A stretch of DNA of 64,000 bases from Eublepharis macularius (GCF_028583425.1 NC_072795.1:10005001-10069000); one strand, 5' to 3'. Counted from the first letter of the stretch, positions 1-11,444 are shown. Notes: generated by a model not told the origin, from the letters alone. A program made the numbers and translations.

Positions 1-1850
1 GGACCTTATTATCTGTACCAAGCAGCTTTGTCAGTCCCTGACAGGTAGAACCCCTGGTCCCTCTCCAGTGAACACGTATTTGTTCCAACAGAAAAGGCTT
101 TATTCAGGATTTTACAGTTCAGGTCTGCACTCCATCACAGAGCTTGGTAGAAGTGAGGAATCAAAACATATTGGTTATGATATACTTGAAAACTCCAGCA
201 ATGGTTAGGTTTTTGGCACACAAGATTCTGTGAGAACCTCTTATAGTTATGATGAATCAACAATCAGTACATTCTCAGCAGCTGGCAAAGTAGCAAAACT
301 GGCATCTAGACACTCAAGGTCATGTCTAACTAAGAGATGCATACTTTTGGAGAGATAAGGTGAGAGGCCCTGTCTTGGGGCCTGGAGAGCAATAATCATA
401 TACCGGAGAGAACATGGTTAACATGGCTAGAGGATAGATTACAACAGGTTAGCAGTAAGGCATTATAACTTCAGTATACTGTGGCATCAGTGATAACACA
501 ACCAAATAAATATGGCATGGCTATACACAGACATGAGAAGCTTGCTGCTGATCTAATGAAGAGCTTGGAGATTCTGCCCTTACTCTGATGAGAACATTAA
601 CTACTGAAGGCATGGTTGAGGTGGAGGGTCATTTCAGATGCACTTGGAGATTAGTGGACACTAAAGATTTCCAGGTGACTCTGGGAGATTTTGAAAGCCT
701 CCCTGATGACTGTCACAGCATGGAACAATGGGTTGTTTTAAGATATGAAGTGGTCTGGGAGATTACTAGAATATTGTAGGTAGAAAACTCAGCATGGATT
801 AGTCAGAGCCTGCCATACAACTCAGGTGGCAGCGATGCTGGCAAAAAACAAAACAAAAAAACCTCTCTGCCACCCTTGCATCAGCTGAACCTTTGAGACT
901 TGATAATCCCAAAGTCTGACCCTGTTACTGATGTCAATTTGGTCCCTATGACCGAATTATCATTCTTTGGTGATAAAATCACTCTTACCTGTTTCAGCTT
1001 GGAAGACAAGTTGAGAGTACAGCCAGTACCCAAGTTGTCAGAAGAAGTACCTGCTTATCTTTTAGTTATGAATAGATGGCAGTGTATCTTGCCAATGAAT
1101 ACTGAACAGGCTTCTTGGTGAGAGCCACCACTTTACCCATGCCAATCCTATTTTTTAAAATCCTGCTGGGGGAAATTATCAGAGCCTTTGGTTAAAATCA
1201 GTAATGAACGCCTCACTGACTGGGTGAAGGGAGAGGTGTTAGAAATTTGCTTTAGAGATCTTTGTTGGTTCAAGATGAGGTAGCCAGTTATAGATGAGTC
1301 TCCAATTTACCTTTTCTGCAAAGGCAATACATTTGGGGTCTTGAATAACACATCTGCCCTTAATCCTTGTGTATGTTTTCAATCTAGCGTCAGGCATGGT
1401 TTCAGAACCAAGGTCGTTATAGTTGCACTGGTGGAGGATGTTTGTTTAAAGGTGGACGGGAGAAAGACATCCTTGTTACTATTGTTAAATCTACCATGAA
1501 GATCATTTCAGACAGGTAGCCATGTTGGTCTGCACTACAGCAGCATTTGAGTTCAGTGGCACTTTAAGGACTGCTAGGATTTTCTGTCCAGTTGGACACA
1601 AAGAGTTTCCACTAGAAAGGCAGAATCAGGGGGTTGGGATTTGTTCTGTGGAGTGTTTTAGGGTTCTGTTCTCTCCCATGCTCTTCAACATCTACATAAC
1701 CCCACTAAATGAGATAATCATTCATATTAGCATGTCATCGGCATACAGATGACACCCAGATCTATGTTTCATCATCTAAGCCTCTAGATGCATCTGTCTT
1801 GTCTCTGAACAAGTATTTTGAGTCCGTAGTGGCCCTATAATTAGAATCCC
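1..1850 (+). mobile_element. Truncated L2/CR1-group LINE in gene A intron 2 (split by an LTR)
   Basis: Positions 1-28 and 539-1627 align with 61346-62482 in intron 2 of gene B. Broken translations resemble L2-type ORF2, and a later piece at 1670-1800 reads GxVLSPMLFNIYITPL plus a decayed ADDTQ box, the reverse transcriptase core. Many stops and frameshifts show it is dead. The block at 1513-1600 (gtagccatgttggtctg) is a separate dispersed repeat nested in both copies. Confidence 0.7.
29..538 (-). mobile_element. Solo LTR-like insertion with 5-bp target duplication
   Basis: 510-bp insert absent from the paralogous block at 61346. It is flanked by AGCTT at 24-28 and 539-543. Read on the minus strand it ends in GGGACTGACA and has AATAAA about 75 nt before that end, as expected for the R/U5 part of an LTR. 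The other end (TCTCATG) is not the usual TG. No internal retroviral sequence is present. Confidence 0.65.
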
Positions 1851-1879
1851 CAAACACCTGTTTGTGTGTGTGTGTGTGT

Positions 1880-2256
1880 CTTGGATCCATACACCCACCG
1901 TCAAGTTCATACTTGAGCCTCTTCTTCTCTTCTGTGAAAAGCTGGTTGTTTTCCTACTCCTCTGCAGACCTTCCCCATCTTAAGGAGTCGAAATTATCAC
2001 TCTATCCCAATTAGTTTCTCCCATTTCCTCCCTGTTTTCCTAGCTATTCTTGTATGTGTACTGTGTGTTTTTTTAGCCCGTTTGATTGCCTTTTACTGCC
2101 CTTAAAATAAAGAAACTTTTCCTGTTGAACATCTGCCTGATTTATTTAAGAGTTTTCTAAGGAAATAATCCCAGTCTACATAGGTTGAGAATCCCAGTTA
2201 CCCCCTCTTGCCTGTCTCCTTTAATACTAATTCCCCCATCTAATTAAGGAGACCTC
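1880..2256 (+). mobile_element. LTR-like repeat, copy 1
   Basis: Same family as 5150-5545. Shared features are a pyrimidine-rich region, AATAAA at about 2105 followed by gaaacttttcctgttgaac, then tctgcctgatttatttaagag. This looks like the U3/R/U5 end of an LTR. Ends are not clear, and a tRNA-type SINE is inserted at the right side. Confidence 0.5.
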
Positions 2257-2268
2257 CTATTTGGGTAA

Positions 2269-2572
2269 AAAAGAGCCCCGTGGCGCAGAGTGGTAAGCTG
2301 CAGTACTGCAGTCCAAGCTCTGCTCACGACCTGAGTTCGATCCCGGCGGAAGCTGGGTTCAGGTAGCCAGCTCAAGGTTGACTCAGCCTTCCATCCTTCC
2401 GAGGTCAGTACAATGATTACCCAGTTTCCTGGGGGTAAAGTGTAGATGACTGGGGAAGGCAATAGCAAACCACCCCGTAAAACGTCTGCCAAAAAAAGTC
2501 ATGATGTGACGTCCCCCCATGGGTAAGTAAGGACTCGGTGCTTGCACAGGGGACTACATCTACCTTTTTTAT
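2269..2572 (+). mobile_element. tRNA-headed SINE of the Sauria type
   Basis: Starts gagccccgtggcgcagagtgg, then gagttcgatcccggcgg, which are the A and B boxes of a tRNA-derived polymerase III promoter. The tail catgatgtgacgtcc is typical of squamate SINEs mobilised by a Bov-B type LINE (established family knowledge). It is flanked by CTATTTGGGYAA at 2257-2268 and 2573-2584 (11 of 12 identical). Confidence 0.85.
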
Positions 2573-2735
2573 CTATTTGGGCAATGGGAAAGATTCTGCA
2601 ATGGCATTACAGTTCTGTGATTTTTTAGAAAGGCAGTAGTTTTTTCAACACACAATTTGTTTTCTATGCTAACCTAAACACTTTTTACAATAAATTTTTG
2701 AGTACTAATTTCTCATTGATTTTTCCTGACCTTAG

Positions 2736-2885
2736 GTATTGTACTGTCAAATGGCCCCACCTGGAAGCAACAGAGGAGGTTTGGCATAGTCATCATGCGG
2801 AAGCTGGGACTGGGGAAGAAAGGCCTGGAGCATCAAATACAAGAGGAAGCCCAACAGCTTGTTGAGACTTTTGCATCTGCAAAGG
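2736..2885 (+). CDS. CYP2 gene A exon 3
   Basis: 150-nt exon between an acceptor (ccttag) and a donor (gtatgt). It starts in phase 1 and encodes the B'-C region. It contains WKQQRRF, the C-helix WxxxRR whose Trp and Arg contact the haem propionates, followed by GLGKKGLE and an acidic QEEAQ stretch typical of CYP2 helix D. The length is exactly the CYP2 exon 3 norm. Confidence 0.93.
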
Positions 2886-2984
2886 GTATGTGATATTAGG
2901 AAACTGAGCTAGCCCATAGTTATTATGGTATACCAGTTTTTTTTATGTTACTCACTGGATGGTCAGATTAATTTCACTGAACAA

Positions 2985-3212
2985 ATAGAGTTGCCACAGC
3001 CCTAAGGTAGACCTGGAGATCACCAAGAATTATAGCAGATCTCCAGACAACTGGCATAAGTTCCCCTGGAGAAAAAGGCTGCTTTGGAAGGTGAACTTTA
3101 TGTCATTACACCCCACTGAGGTTCCTTCCGCCCAAAAAACTCACTGTCCCCAAGCTCTGCCTCCAATCTACAGAAATTTTGCACCCTGGAGTTGGCAAAT
3201 CTATGTGCATAG
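2985..3212 (-). mobile_element. Short DNA-transposon-like repeat (AGGGTTGC family)
   Basis: On the minus strand it reads ttgccaactccagg near one end, with ctccaggggaact in the body, like the copies at 25515-25692 (-) and 58366-58569 (+). The best-kept copy has inverted ends AGGGTTGC. It is non-coding. Confidence 0.55.
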
Positions 3213-3631
3213 GACTGCAAATAATAAGTGGCTTAGATGTTACCATATTTATTTCATGCTGGGATCTACTGGAAATAAGTTCTTCTGTGCTGTTTCAGCT
3301 GCTGGAGGAAGATGAAGCTCTTTCTGGGCTTACTCTGGTAAAAGATGTAAATGGAGTTGGGCCTGAGAGAGGCAGGTACTGTGAAGAAACAGCTTCATCT
3401 TCCAACACAGTCCAACACAAGATGCAATAGATGATGCTGGGGAGGGGCTAGTAGCTGGAGGAAAGGGAAGCTATTTCTCCAAGATTCTGCCTCTGCATAG
3501 ATTGTCTTGCCCAAGCCCAATTCCATAAAAAGCTTTGGCTCAGACAAGCTGAGAAGAGAGAAATTGGCTCTCTGTTTTGGGATTGGTGCTATGTTAGTGA
3601 AGACCTGATGCCTAGCTGTACTACAAAACAT

Positions 3632-3855
3632 ATATTTTTTATTTCACTCCATTTATACCCCGCCAATCTCCCCAATGGGGACCCGAAGTGGATGACATCA
3701 TCCTCTCCTCCATTTTTTTCTGACAACAGCCCTGTGAGGTAGGTTAGGCTGAGAGTGCGTGACTGGCCCAAGGTCATCCAGAAAGATTCTACAGCAGAGC
3801 AGGAAGCTGAACCTCAGTCTCCAAGATCCTCGTTCATCACTCCATCCGCTGGAAA
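3632..3855 (-). mobile_element. CORE-SINE (MIR-like) just upstream of exon 4
   Basis: The minus strand carries a decayed tRNA-like head, then the core ctgggtgaccttgggccagtcac-like stretch, and cctcacagggttgttgt, ending in a tail with ggggtataaa. The + strand shows gaggtaggttaggctgag and tggcccaaggtca. It ends about 70 bp before the exon 4 acceptor. Confidence 0.7.
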
Positions 3856-3927
3856 CACTGGAAATCCACTCTGAGTATTCCCAGAAGGGGGACAATATTA
3901 ATATCTTGCAAACAATATTATTTGCAG

Positions 3928-4088
3928 GGCAGCCGTTTGACCCTTCAATGCCCATCACTAATTGTGTCTCCAATGTGATCTGTGCTGTGGCTTTTGGACA
4001 CCGCTTTTCTGTTGAAGATAAAGAATTTCTCAAGCTGATGGAAGCCATTGACTACATGTTAAAATTTACAGGTAGCATCGTTCATGCT
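3928..4088 (+). CDS. CYP2 gene A exon 4
   Basis: 161-nt exon (the CYP2 exon 4 norm) after acceptor tttgcag and before donor gtaagt. It encodes GQPFDP, then the helix E region with NCVSNVICAVAFGHRF, which matches the conserved N-x-V-S-N-x-I-C-x-x-x-F-G-x-R-F of CYP2 proteins. It ends in phase 0. A CORE-SINE on the opposite strand ends only about 70 bp upstream of the acceptor. Confidence 0.94.
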
Positions 4089-4159
4089 GTAAGTCATTTC
4101 CTTTTTCTTATTGGGTCAGACAGCTATCCCTCAGATTTCCTTTTCTTCCAGCCTTAACA

Positions 4160-5050
4160 TGAACTAGGGATGCAAAAGAATCTCACATATTATCCAGTTC
4201 CCTCAAATGTTGATGCTTTGAATGGGTTCTTTCAGGATAAGAAAACACATTCATTTTGATGATGAACAACAGAAAAGTAGATGGGAGGCTCCCTGTTCAT
4301 GGATGTAAGAATCACTTTTCGTACTGTACCTCTGCTGGCCGATCATTCTCTTGTTATATTGATCTCCCAGATTGACTAGTTGACATATCTTGAGTAAATC
4401 TGTTTCTTATTTTGCTTTCGCTCCCCTGGCCATGCTAAACCAGTGAGGAACATTTGACTCATTCGTTTAACAGAAATGAACCCCAAAAAAAGTTTTATTG
4501 AGATAAAACGTATGTTCAGCTGAGATATCCTAAAGACATACAACAGGTAATTACATAGACCCCTTCCCAACCTTTTTCGTATAACCAATATGACCTGTGT
4601 TTTAATAGCATCTTCCACATTCTTATAAACAAGCACCTTCTTCCATCACTTTGTTAGTAGTCAGATCTTTGCCCCACACGGAAAGGGCAGTTTATGAATA
4701 TGGGATATTATAAACCCCTTCCTCTTATTCCATAAGCACAAAACAGTGCCTAGCAAGGCAGAACAGATGCCAACCCCAGCTGGAGTTGGAAAATTATCAG
4801 AAGGTGTGTCAGGTTGACTACCTGCCCTTCCATGCCCAGATGAAGCACTTAAGTGAAACAAAGAGGTCTTCCAGGAGTTCCTGCTTTATCTCATGAATGT
4901 TCTTTCGTACCTTCCCTCACTCACCTTCCCTATCAGATCTATTCAATGAACTTGATAGCAATCCCTGTCTAGCAATTGCTGAGTCATCAAGCCCCATTCA
5001 CACCTTTTGTCTATCTTGGGGAGAGCCATTAAGCTTCATCTAACTTATTG
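4160..5050. other. Intron 4 sequence without recognisable features
   Basis: AT-rich, no long open frame with family similarity and no clear repeat boundary. The stretch from 4490 begins with a T-rich tttta motif that could be the reversed tail of an old retrocopy, but nothing in it is recognisable. Confidence 0.4.
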
Positions 5051-5149
5051 TCCAAACCTTTGGAGAAGCCATCAAGCCTTTGTCTTTGAGGCAAGATGTC
5101 AGTCAACCACAGGGTATGTTATGCACTGTAATTGGGCTGCCCTCAGTCA

Positions 5150-5545
5150 TGTGCAGTATGTCTATTCTGGGACCCATCCACATACCCGCAGGTTATGTCT
5201 GAACCCTCTCTTCTCCTCCATGAAGCTCTAGTTGTTTTGCTGCTCCTCCACAGACCTGTTCTCCTTCTTCAAGACTGCAAAGTATAACCCTCCCTGAAAT
5301 GGATTTCTCATTTCCTCACTGTTTTCTTAGCTAGCTCTGTGTGTATGTTGTGCGTGGCTCTCTGTGGATTTGCCTTTTATTTCTCTGTTAATAAAAAACC
5401 TTTCCTATAGAACTTCTGCCTGTTTATTTGAGAGTCTTCTAAGGGAACAATCCTGGTATACATTGGTGTAGATCCTACTTACCCTCCTCACCGTGTCTCC
5501 CTAAATGCTAGTCCCCCTACTCACAAGGAGACCCTCCTCCTGGTA
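5150..5545 (+). mobile_element. LTR-like repeat, copy 2
   Basis: Matches 1880-2256: ctgaaccctctcttctcctcc, AATAAA at about 5391 followed by acctttcctatagaacttctg, and tgtttatttgagagtcttcta. The two copies are in the same direction but have gene A exons 3 and 4 between them, so they are separate solo copies and not the two ends of one provirus. Confidence 0.5.
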
Positions 5546-6109
5546 ACTACTTTTCTTAGATCTTCAGCTTTGTTACAGCTCTATCATAAGTGTACCGCCA
5601 ACTTCATCTATTTTACCAGTTAAGTTTCCAAATATAGTTCTTGATTGCTTTCATAGTACTTTTGGAAGGTTCCACACAGAAAGAATTTTCCCATTGAACA
5701 GTGTACTGGGATGCTTATTGGCTTCTCATTAAGGCTTTCAACAGGATTTTGTGCATCATGTCAGAATCTCAAGCAAGCCAACTTAAGACTTCATGTTTAG
5801 CAGCTTAACATCTTCGGTAGTAAATTTTCAGATAAGAAGAGCTTAAGGCTACAGAAAGGGAAAGATTTGATTCAGCCTTTGGAATATATATGGTGGAAAA
5901 GAACTTGCTTTGCAGTCAGCCTAAGATTTTCTATACTCTAAATAACGCTGGTTGAAAAAACAAGATCTTTAAGGATATTGTGCTTCCAACCTTTCATGGG
6001 GTTCAGTTGATCCTGGCTGACTCAGTTAAGAGCCTGGGAGTTATGTATGATGTTCACCAGCCTGAGAGACTCTATTGGGATGGAAAAGTAGCACAGAAAT
6101 GTTTTAAAT
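5546..6109. other. Intron 4 sequence, weak L2-like traces
   Basis: The end (from about 5960) reads like a decayed LINE reverse transcriptase segment (gttcagttgatcctggctga through tattgggatggaaaag), but the frames are too broken for a firm call. The rest is unassigned. Confidence 0.3.
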
Positions 6110-6555
6110 GAGGGCTCATTTAGAGGTGGAATGCACAGGAACGCAGTTCCGGCAGTTCCACAAAGAGGTCACATGTCAAGTGGCCCTGCCCACCTGTCTC
6201 TCAGCCATTTTGGGCCTGTTTCAGCCTGGATTGGGGCCGAAACAGCCTGGATCGGGCCTCTGATGGGTGGTGGATCACTCTCCCACTCAGCAGCAGCCTG
6301 ATCCTGACCATGTTGGGCCCCTTTTGGCCATTTTCAGCCCCTTTTTGCCATTTTGGGGCCAATTTTGGCCCTGAATGGCCAGGATTGGGTCCAAAACAGC
6401 CAGGATAGGTGATGTCAGGGGTGTGTGGCATATGCAAATCAGTTATGCTAATGACACTGCCAGTGATGGCAAGAAGCGTGGCATAAGCTAATGAGTTATG
6501 CTAATGCATTATGCTGATGAGTTCCTCCTGCTCTTTTTCTACGAAATGACCCCTG
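6110..6555 (+). mobile_element. hAT-like non-autonomous DNA element, copy 1
   Basis: About 446 bp, 5' end GAGGGCTCATTT and 3' end AAATGACCCCTG, which form an imperfect terminal inverted repeat. The interior has gccattttgggcc-type blocks and several gcttatgctaatgag-type blocks. It is clearly homologous to 22669-23101. The target duplication is weak here (gttttaaa/gttatact). Confidence 0.65.
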
Positions 6556-6639
6556 GTTATACTGGATCCAGTACTGCTGCTAGAGAAGAAAATGCAGCAG
6601 CAAAAAAGGTCTTCTCCCAACTCAGAATAGCTTGAAAGT

Positions 6640-7530
6640 GTCCCCCTGTTTCAACACAGCCAATCTGGCCACCTGGATTCAAGCCATGGTAACATCAAGA
6701 CTAGACTACTGTAATGCACTCAACGTAGTTCTCCCCTTGAAGTCAACTTGGAGGCTCAATGTGGTGTGAAATGTTGCAGTTCGTTTACTCTCAGGATCTG
6801 GACAGAGTGTGCATATCAGTGCCATTCTGCAGTCTCTCCATTTGCTACCAATCAGTTACTTGGCTCACTTCAAGGTCATGACTATCACATTCAATGCCCT
6901 TCCTGACCATGGCCCCTCGTATCTGTGCAACTCTCTATCTCCTTACGCTCTGCCATGTTGTTTCTCTCAACTGGACAGGACCTTTTGCATTTATGATCCT
7001 GCAGATGGGCAAAATCAATAGCTGCCCATACACACAGTGTCTCTGTGGTAGCCCCAAAACTTATGGAATCACCTGCCTGAAGAGGTCAGGAAAGCTCCCA
7101 CTCTCCTTGCTCTCTGCAAGCTCTGCAAAACTGAATTATTCAGGTGGGATTTCTACTGAGATTACAGGGCTATGCCATAAGAAATTCTTCAAAGAAATAT
7201 CCTGGTAAGAGTATAGGTTGTATAGACTATGCTGTTGGATAGCCTCTGGTGATGTAGATATGCTCCTATGGTGTAGTCTGATGTTGCTAAAGATGTTGTG
7301 TTAATTAATTATGCTTTGTTTCAGAAAGCTTTATTTTTATTTTTGAATTTGCTGCTACCATATCCTATTTCATCTATTTTTCACTGACTGACCTAACTAT
7401 TGATTATATTGCATTTTGCTCAGTGAATGTCCTAGCTATTGATTATACTGTATTCATTTGCAGTGTGTAATCCCTCTTGGATCTCAGTGACAAGGCAGAC
7501 TAATAATAATGATGATGATAATAATGATAA
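6640..7530 (+). mobile_element. L2-type LINE 3' end
   Basis: Decayed ORF2 C-terminal part (LLPISYLAHFKVMTITFNAL, equivalent to the L2 LHWLPVxxRIxFKxLxLxFKAL block), then a 3' UTR ending gtgtaatccctcttggatctc and an aat/gat-rich tail. The same 3' UTR family is at 15590-15710 and 54180-54465. Confidence 0.65.
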
Positions 7531-8704
7531 TGAACAAACCCGGAGACTGGCAAGTCTCAAAAAGTACGGTCCTGACCCTCCAGAAGGCTGCTAGGGTCTC
7601 AAGTGGCTGTGTTCAGCACTTGGGAACTGTGGCTGGGGGCTCTCAAGCCTTTAGACACCTCCTGGAAGAATAAACATCAAAATTAACAGTAAATATAAAG
7701 ATCAGAAACCAACCCCCCCCCCAAAGCCCAACCGAAGCGCACACAGCAAAAAGCAGGTTTTAAAATACAAACTAAAAAAAACCTTTTCCATTCCCCCCAA
7801 CCCACCAGGCCAACCCCCTCCCCTAAAAGAGAGAAAAAATCCAGTTAGTCTAATGACTCTCAAACCAGTCCTTCAGGTGCAATGCAGTCCTCAGGTGCAG
7901 AAGTCCAAGTGCAGATCTCCACAGCAGGAATCAGGCAAATTCAGGCAGCAGGAAAATTCAGGCAGTCACAGAGATCCAAAGCAGTTTAGCCAGAGTCCCA
8001 GCCCAGACCACAGAGAAAAAAGCAACAGCCAACATGAAACAAGTCAGGCACTGTATCTTTATCTCCAGGCCAGTGCAAAATTGAGGCTGAGTGCCTCCTA
8101 ATTTCACTCCTTGCAGCAGTTTAAAAAAGGCACTCTCCTTGTTGAGAGAGTGGCCAGAGAAGGAGAGCTGCTGCAAGGATTAGCCATTGACACTCCCCCT
8201 CCCTTATCTTCCCTCCCATCTGGTAAAAAAAATGTAGGAAGCAGTGTTTCTTTACTGCTCCTTAGCAAAGGAACAGCAAGATACAGAGCTGCTGCACTTA
8301 TTGAAATTTACCAAATTTTACTGAATAAATTCGATAAACTTAAATTTGGTATTACCGAATTTAATCGCTAATACTTATTAAAGTTCGGTAACACCGAATT
8401 TTATCGAATCAGGTAGACTTCTGAAAATTTTGCTGATATTTAACCTGAATTGCATACCCCTACATCTCTCATTTTTTCAGAATCTAAAATTGCTGTTTCT
8501 TCACACAGAAACAAATGTGTGCTTCCCTCCCCAACGGGGTGGGGAGTCATGCTCTCTAAGTTCTGATGAGTGCTTTGAGCAATTTTTTAACACTTCTGAT
8601 CCATAAAGGTGATATCTAGAATTATTAAGAAACATTAGATTGGAGCCAGCTACATAAAAAAAAGAAAGAAAATCGTTATTATTCAGATTCGAGTATCCAA
8701 ATGG
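7531..8704. other. Intron 4 sequence, partly repeat-like
   Basis: Contains a C-run and A-rich stretch (7690-7830) and, at about 8320-8440, an AT-rich area with repeated ttcggtaacaccgaatt-like motifs in both orientations (accgaattta and its inverse), which resembles the end of a DNA transposon. No gene is seen. Confidence 0.35.
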
Positions 8705-8900
8705 TGTAATGTATTGGCTCTCTTGGCTCACTGTAGGCGTAGCATGGAGTTCAGCTTTAATTAGATTGAGTCATGCTCCACACCCTTATCTCTTTTTGGC
8801 ATTGTTTTCTTTCTCTGATGCTGCAGTTGTTTGAATGACCTGCTATCTATGGAATTACAATAAATCTTTGTTTTAATCTTTTGGAAGCGGGCTCTCCTTT
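8705..8900 (+). repeat. 5' LTR of the gypsy element
   Basis: Begins TGTAATGTATTGGC and aligns along its length with 14280-14475. AATAAA at 8859-8864. Interrupted at its right end by a CORE-SINE. Confidence 0.75.
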
Positions 8901-9127
8901 AATAATAACTGTGCTTATATACCGCTCTTCTAGACAGATTAGTGCTTCACCCAGAGCAGTGAACAAGTTAGTATTATTATTATCCCCACAATACAGCTGG
9001 GGAGCTGGGGCTGAGAAGAGTGACTTAGCCAAGGCTACCTAATGAGCTTATGGCAGTAGTGGGATTCGAACCAGTAGAGTGCTGATTTTCAGACAAACCA
9101 CTTAACCACTCTGCTAAAGCAGCTCAA
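8901..9127 (-). mobile_element. CORE-SINE inserted at the end of the gypsy 5' LTR
   Basis: The minus strand reads a tRNA-like head (agcagagtggttaag, then ggttcgaatccc, a good B box), the core (taggtagccttggctaagtcac), and a tail agcggtatataagcac with tattatta. It is younger than the LTR it interrupts. Confidence 0.75.
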
Positions 9128-9659
9128 TTAAGCCCCTCTACTCATAAAGTAAGTTAGCAACATGAATAATATAGAGGGTAGAGGCTAAGAGAGAAAAGCT
9201 TGTCTCTTTTTGCAAGATTGCTGCTCCCCTGCAACCATCTCTTTGTCTGCTGTTATGAATCTAACAACTAAGGTTCTGCCTGTCTCTATGCAAGAGACTC
9301 TGAGGTAATTTGCATCTGTGTCTAATTGTGTGTACCTTCTAAATCTACTGTGGACTGTGTAGTTAAAGCTTATTGCTTAAGCCTTTGTTATTTTATCCTC
9401 ACAGTTTGTCTTGTCCTTTTGAATATCGTTGCACCTTACATAAATAAGGTGGACTGTTATGACCTTTACTTTCTTTAGGGTAGATTTTTCTTTTAATCTA
9501 ACCCTTAACCCTCTGGGTAGTCTGCTGCCACCAGGAATATTTTATTCCAAGATATTTTATTTAAATTTTCCCTTTGGTAACGTTCCTAAGCGTCAGGCTC
9601 CTTCGTGGTTCTATGTGGCCCTGAGGATAGGAATGGAATATAGCAATGACAGCTACACT

Positions 9660-10300
9660 GGGATATAACAAAACAAAAATAAACTTTTATTTAGTCAAGA
9701 AACGTATCGGTTTCATAAACGTAGTTCTCGGTTCTTAAAGTTACTTCATTTACTCTTATTCACACAGATCTCTTCCAAGGCTTCACACACAGCTAGCCTC
9801 TTTCTCTAACTCGATATTTGTCTCACAGAAATGCTTAAAACTCCTCAGGCAGCACACAGCTGGCCTCCCTTTCCCTGACTGAGTGTCCTTTCACAAACAT
9901 GCTCAGTTCAGGTTCCACACAGGTTATATTTCTCTCATAAACACTTCAACATATTCAGGCAGCACACAGCTAGCCTGCTTTCTTCTGGCTGAAAACCTTT
10001 TTCTCTACTCTCAGGGCCAAGCTACACATGACGAATGACACTTGAACAGCAAGTGTATTTCTCCCTGTTCACTTGCCCTCCACTCAATCCACTTGTCTTT
10101 CGTCATGTGTAGCTTGACCCTCAGTCTCAAACTGCATTCACTCCACCCACCCTCTCAGTCATCAACCAATCCTATCACTCACTCATCCCTCTCTTTCACC
10201 CCCCACTCTTCACCTATCTCACACCAAGCATTTAAAGACACATGCACACATTTACTTGGAATCATTACACGGACTATTTGAACTGTGTGGAAATTACTTT
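9660..10300. repeat. Internal region with diverged tandem motif, LTR-like on the minus strand
   Basis: Contains three diverged copies of a motif like ggcagcacacagctagcct at about 9779, 9846 and 9956. On the minus strand AATAAA lies near 9690. It may be another LTR inserted in the gypsy leader, but ends are not visible. Confidence 0.4.
10015..10119. mobile_element. 105-bp palindromic MITE
   Basis: Starts GGCCAAGCTACACATGACGAA and ends with its inverse (TTCGTCATGTGTAGCTTGACC), 20 of 21 positions matching. It is flanked by CTCAG at 10010-10014 and 10120-10124. It can fold into a hairpin over most of its length. Non-coding; the superfamily is unknown. Confidence 0.75.
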
Positions 10301-10795
10301 AGAACATTTTTTGGTCAGTCAGCAATGCTGGGGGCATGGCAGCCCAGGGACATATGGAAGAATTTAACTCTGCTTGTCCCAGTAAGTGGTAAAATTATGC
10401 AGCTAGGTTAGAGTTTTATTTAGCTGCTAATGGCATTACACAGCCAGAGAGGAAATGTGCTGTATTACTCAGTGTTTGTGCAGCAGATACTTTTAATTTA
10501 GCCCAGGCTCTGCTAGTACCAGTTAAGCTTGCTGAGAGTCTTTTGGGGACATTTTGACTGTCTTGGGAGAACATTTCTCATCACAGTCTTCTGAGATAAC
10601 ACAATGTAATGCTTTTTATAAGGGAGACCAGAGTCCAACAGAGAGTGTTTCTGCCTACATTGCTGAATTGTGACAGCTGGCACAACACTACAATTTTTTA
10701 AATTTAGAGGAGATGTTGCATGAGCCCACTTGTGTGGGGAGGGTGGACTATAAATGGAAGAAAATAAATAAATAAATAAGTTAATTAATCAGTCA

Positions 10796-10826
<31 letters not shown>

Positions 10827-11060
10827 TGGTTTATGGATTACATGACGAAGCCTTACAGAGGCGTCTGTTTGCAAAGAAACAGCGTGCATTTCAAAATGCC
10901 CAGGAAGAGGCATCGGGTGCTGAGGTGGCAGCCATGAGCACTAGGGAAGTACGGCTAGCATGAAGTCCACCTTGCTCTCAAATTCATTTGACTAGAAATT
11001 TCGATTTGCAAGAAGAGGGGATGTCCACAGGGTGCAGTACAACAGCTCTTCAGTCAAAAT
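10300..11060 (+). pseudogene. gag remnant of the gypsy element
   Basis: Short reading segments in several frames resemble gypsy Gag (a CAVLLSVC-type helix region near 10457, and an RRLFAKK/AMSTREV region at 10860-10950). Stops and shifts break it. A LINE-tail fragment with aaat and attg repeats (10720-10835) is inserted in the middle. Confidence 0.6.
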
Positions 11061-11099
11061 GAATGTTGTGGGAAATCAGAGGTCCCTTCTAATGCCATC

Positions 11100-11444
11100 T
11101 GTAAGATGTAACAGTTGCGGAGGACATCATGAAAGGCAGTCTTGCCTTTATATGGATACACAATTCTGTTTTGTAAGCATTTAGGACATACTGAGCAAGT
11201 GTGTAAGGTTACAGAAAGACAATCCACTTTTAGGAAAACAGTGGGAAGGAAGCCCCAGAGTTATGATCCCACACATTCTGTACAAGTGTCATGTGATGAG
11301 CCAGAGAATATTGTTAATCATGTTCAACCATGTGTACAGAATTTTTTTTTGATGGCAACTGTTACTATTCAGGGTGGTTCATGTGTTATGGAAGAGGACT
11401 CTGGCTCAGGCTTCTCTATTATTTCATCAGAGACTTACTGTTAG
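11100..11444 (+). pseudogene. Gypsy nucleocapsid zinc knuckle and protease start, frameshifted
   Basis: A CCHC-like knuckle (SCGGHH) begins at about 11110. After a frameshift, the segment to 11444 holds a DSGSGFSII stretch that matches the active-site DSG of retroviral-type aspartic proteases. The frame is closed by stops on both sides. Confidence 0.65.

Noticed and set aside
2273..2350. A tRNA gene (A and B boxes visible)
   Set aside because: The boxes belong to the tRNA-derived head of a SINE with its tail and target duplications; no cloverleaf-forming mature tRNA is seen.
1880..5545. A possible provirus between two similar LTR-like copies
   Set aside because: Exons 3 and 4 of gene A lie between them and no gag/pol/env sequence is present, so they are independent solo copies.
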